A DNA stretch of 64,000 nt from Pseudarcicella hirudinis (GTDB taxonomy: Bacteria; Bacteroidota; Bacteroidia; Cytophagales; Spirosomataceae): NCBI RefSeq assembly GCF_900115665.1, contig NZ_FOXH01000005.1:1-64000 (forward strand). The letters run 5' to 3'. The position numbers and the translations under genes were made by a program. Positions 61,614 through 64,000 of this stretch are shown here, piece after piece. The number at the start of each line of letters is the position of its first letter. Within the stretch, counting starts at the first letter, position 1. The notes below the pieces were generated by a model, which ran no database searches, was not told the DNA's origin, and saw only the letters and a list, made by a program, of their open reading frames with translations.

Positions 61614-62597
61614 TTAATTGTTCACCATTTTTAACGCTCCTTCACTGTAGCGCTCACCTTTAACCGGATATTTTATCAGAAGTTCTTCGATTGCCGCTAA
61701 ATCGTCCGCATTCAATTTAACATCAATTGCTCCGGCATTTTCTTCGAGGTATTTTCTCTTTTTAGTACCCGGAATCGGAATGATATCTTCTCCCTGAGCC
61801 AGAACCCAGGCAATTGCCAGCTGAGAAGGTTTACAGTTTTTATCATTGGCCAATGCCGCAAAACCTTCTGCCAGTTTCTGGTTATCAGACCAGTTGTCTC
61901 CGTTAAATCTTGGCAGAGTTCTTCTGAAATCATTTTCTGCCAGCTGATTAAGATCTGTAACAGTAGCTGTAACCAAACCCCTGGCAAGCGGACTATAAGG
62001 AACTAGTGAGATACCCAGCTCTCTTACGGTAGCCAGGATTTCTTTTTCCACGTCTCTTGTCAAAATAGAATATTCACTTTGCAGCGCAGAAATCGGATGA
62101 ACGGCATGTGCTTTACGAATTGAAGCAGGAGAAGCTTCAGACAGGCCCAGATACCTGACTTTCCCTTCTTTTACCAGTCCGGCCATAGCACCAACCATAT
62201 CTTCAACCGGAACATTCGGATCAATCCGGTGAGCGTAATACAAATCAATTGTGTCAGTTTTCAAACGTTTTAAGCTCTTTTCTACCGCAGTTTTCATATA
62301 GTCAGGAGAACCGTCAAAATAGTTGGTTCCGTTTTCTCTCCACCTGAAACCAAATTTGGTAGCAATAAAAACTTTATCCCGGTTTGGCACTAAAACATTT
62401 GAAAGTAATTCTTCATTCAATCCGTTGCCGTACATATCGGCAGTATCCCAGAAATTAATACCCAAATCAAGGGCTTTATGTAAAGTTGCCATTGATTCTT
62501 CATTGTCCAGACTTCCGTACGCATGACTCATTCCCATGCAGCCAAGACCAATGGCCGATAATTTTTCTTCTGAATTTCCTAAGGTTCTGTATTCCAT
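61614..62597 (-). CDS. Aldo/keto reductase
   Basis: 327 residues from the ATG at 62597 (MEYRTLGNSEEKLSAIGLGC); the 29-residue extension from 62684 is not family-like. The catalytic tetrad is present: D51 (FWDTADMYG), Y56, K81 (FIATKFGFR) and H123 (LYYAHRIDPN). The NADPH site is indicated by LVPYSPLARGLVTA and IPIPGTKKRKYLEENAGAID. This is the YakC/AKR13-like group that reduces aldehydes and ketones in the cytosol. An AraC regulator gene lies 93 bp upstream of its ATG on the same strand, probably controlling it, a common arrangement. Confidence 0.94.
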   Translation of the reverse strand: MEYRTLGNSEEKLSAIGLGCMGMSHAYGSLDNEESMATLHKALDLGINFWDTADMYGNGLNEELLSNVLVPNRDKVFIATKFGFRWRENGTNYFDGSPDYMKTAVEKSLKRLKTDTIDLYYAHRIDPNVPVEDMVGAMAGLVKEGKVRYLGLSEASPASIRKAHAVHPISALQSEYSILTRDVEKEILATVRELGISLVPYSPLARGLVTATVTDLNQLAENDFRRTLPRFNGDNWSDNQKLAEGFAALANDKNCKPSQLAIAWVLAQGEDIIPIPGTKKRKYLEENAGAIDVKLNADDLAAIEELLIKYPVKGERYSEGALKMVNN

Positions 62598-62689
62598 ATT
62601 TTTCTGATTATTTGATGAAGCAAAGTTATCGGGTATTATTAGAGAATGTCTTACAGTTTTCAAACCAAATACTATAAAAATCAAACAGG

Positions 62690-63589
62690 CTACCGAAATG
62701 ACTTTGGGGTCAGACTGGTTTGTTTCTTGAAGAAATTATTAAAATAAGCCGGATTTTCAAATCCCAGACTGTAGGCTACTTCTGCAACATTCCAGTCGGT
62801 ATGTTTCAGCAAAGCTTTTGCTTCATGTACAATTCTTTCTGCAATATGTTCTGTAGTCGTTTTTCCGGTAACTTCTTTTACCGCACGGTTCAAATGATTG
62901 ACATGCACAGATAATTTCGCAGCATAGTCGGCAGCTGTTTTAAAATTCAGTACATGACCAGGTGTATCTATGGGAAATTGTCTTTCTAGCAATTCTATAA
63001 ATAAACCGGCAATTCTGGAAGAGGCATTCGCATGTCTGAAATAATTATCCGCAGGTTGCAACTTAAGGGCTTCATGAATAAGCAGATGCACATAATTACG
63101 AATCAGATCCAGTTTATAAATGTATTCAGATTCATTTTCAGCCATCATTTTACCGAAAATTTCACAGATGGAATCAACTTGCCGGTCTTCCGGAAAAAAG
63201 ACAGGATTCCCTCCTATTTTAAACAGAGTTGATTCTGAAATACTTAAAAGACGGGTATTTTCATTGACAAAATCTTCAGTAAAAAGGCAAAAATACCCTT
63301 TTTGAGATGCTGAGCGGGGTTCCCAGGAATAAGGAATAACAGGATTGGAAAAAAGTAAGGCCGGGCTGTTGATTTCTATGCCTTTATCGGCATAATAAAG
63401 TACACCGGTACCAATAATCAGGGAAATCTTATAAAAATCTCTTCTGTTATACGGCGTAGCATTTCTACCGCAGAAATCCTCCCGGCGATACACATTGAAA
63501 TGACTTTTGGTTTTGGTATCGGCAAAAACTCCGGCTTTTTCAGGAAGAGAATGCCGGAAATAAAAGTCCTGTATCGTTTCTGGTTTCAT
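62690..63589 (-). CDS. AraC-family transcriptional regulator
   Basis: 299 residues. The N-terminal part (about 20-150) is a cupin-like sensing domain (DFYKISLIIGTGVLYYADKG, INSPALLFSNPVIPYSWEPR). The C-terminal 100 residues contain two helix-turn-helix motifs of AraC: KTAADYAAKLSVHVNHLNRA for the first and HTDWNVAEVAYSLGFENPAY, FNNFFKKQTSLTPKSFR for the second, the last being the diagnostic AraC stretch. It ends right after the second motif, which is normal. It reads into the aldo/keto reductase gene, which it probably activates in response to a small ligand. Ligand unknown. Confidence 0.93.
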   Translation of the reverse strand: MKPETIQDFYFRHSLPEKAGVFADTKTKSHFNVYRREDFCGRNATPYNRRDFYKISLIIGTGVLYYADKGIEINSPALLFSNPVIPYSWEPRSASQKGYFCLFTEDFVNENTRLLSISESTLFKIGGNPVFFPEDRQVDSICEIFGKMMAENESEYIYKLDLIRNYVHLLIHEALKLQPADNYFRHANASSRIAGLFIELLERQFPIDTPGHVLNFKTAADYAAKLSVHVNHLNRAVKEVTGKTTTEHIAERIVHEAKALLKHTDWNVAEVAYSLGFENPAYFNNFFKKQTSLTPKSFR

Positions 63590-63640
63590 AAAACAAAATT
63601 ATGAAATTCAAACAATTCCAAAAAGAACCAGGTTTATTAT

Positions 63641-63976
63641 TTATTTCAGTACCACTTTCAGGCTATCAAGTTCTTTACGGGAAACTGAAGGAGGGATCAG
63701 CCCTTTCCGGATCTTTTGCTTCACCAGCTTTCCTACTGCTTTAGCATCTCTCCGAGATTTAAAACCATTCAACCCGGTTACAACTGGAATGTGAGGCTGA
63801 TGAACTTTCATTTTTCCGTTTACATAAACATCATAACCCCATCCGGTTTCGGTTTTAATAATTTTCACCAGAATTTCAGGAGAACCGGAAAGGGCACTGA
63901 GTTTAGAAAAAGCTGAATAGTGAGCAGTTATTAATAGCACTGAAAATACCATTGATTTCATGAAGCTTCTTTTCAT
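63641..63976 (-). CDS. DUF4907 small secreted protein
   Basis: 111 residues; signal peptide of about 24 residues (MKRSFMKSMVFSVLLITAHY). The mature part matches DUF4907: GWGYDVYVNGKMKVHQPHIP, VVTGLNGFKSRRDAKAVGKL, VKQKIRKGLIPPSVSRKEL. The motif H/QPxIPxVxGxxGFxSxxDA is the family signature. Function unknown. It stands upstream of the AraC gene on the same strand, 51 bp from it, and may share a transcript. Any genes upstream on this strand lie beyond the window. Confidence 0.8.
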   Translation of the reverse strand: MKRSFMKSMVFSVLLITAHYSAFSKLSALSGSPEILVKIIKTETGWGYDVYVNGKMKVHQPHIPVVTGLNGFKSRRDAKAVGKLVKQKIRKGLIPPSVSRKELDSLKVVLK

Positions 63977-64000
63977 ACGCAGTACTATTTTAAAAGATAT

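Overview
The window is chromosomal DNA from a Bacteroidota bacterium, most likely of the order Cytophagales. Evidence: an LpxC-FabZ fusion, the gliding/type IX secretion (T9SS) genes sprA and gldF, both T9SS C-terminal sorting signals (types A and B), a SusC/SusD pair, DUF4199/DUF4920/DUF4907 proteins, low-GC DNA and several TAnnTTTG promoter elements typical of the phylum's main sigma factor. The species cannot be named from the sequence alone.

Region 1, bases 1 to about 22,900, is an accessory block of large secreted proteins. On the minus strand, in transcription order, lie an SdrD-B/propeller-like protein with a type A T9SS tail, a 2,565-residue protein that joins the downstream half of an Rhs/YD-type protein to a long Ig-like array, an upstream-half Rhs-like protein, and a DUF6443 Rhs protein that runs off the left edge. 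Divergent from these, on the plus strand, are a type B T9SS cargo, a TPR protein and a second upstream-half Rhs-like gene without a normal start codon. The block ends in a truncated DUF418 gene, a truncated tyrosine integrase and a tRNA-Met(CAT) whose 3' end faces the block. This is the layout of an island integrated at a tRNA gene. Its far end is outside the window.

Region 2, 23.0 to 33.4 kb, is mostly housekeeping: an HD phosphohydrolase, the lipid A operon lpxD, lpxC-fabZ, lpxA plus an orphan ABC ATPase, DUF4920, gldF with two DUF4199 membrane proteins, a dihydroorotase-like protein that has lost most of its metal ligands, and gcvH.

Region 3, 33.5 to 53.1 kb, holds the T9SS translocon sprA downstream of ruvA, a LysM lytic transglycosylase, gatA, tatA, a YkvA-like protein, malate dehydrogenase, a lone FtsX/MacB permease, a large FAD/Fe-S dehydrogenase and an F420-reductase-like oxidoreductase.

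Region 4, 53.1 to 64.0 kb, has a 40-bp tandem repeat, a susCD pair preceded by two LacI-type operators, a lipoprotein M43 metalloprotease, a COG4315 repeat lipoprotein, an aldo/keto reductase, an AraC regulator and a DUF4907 protein.

The main candidate for something undescribed is the Rhs arrangement in region 1. A protein family normally made as one chain appears as two separately secreted chains cut at about the same point, one half carrying a huge Ig/discoidin/BACON adhesin. It sits beside a DUF6443 Rhs gene and T9SS cargo on a putative tRNA-borne island.
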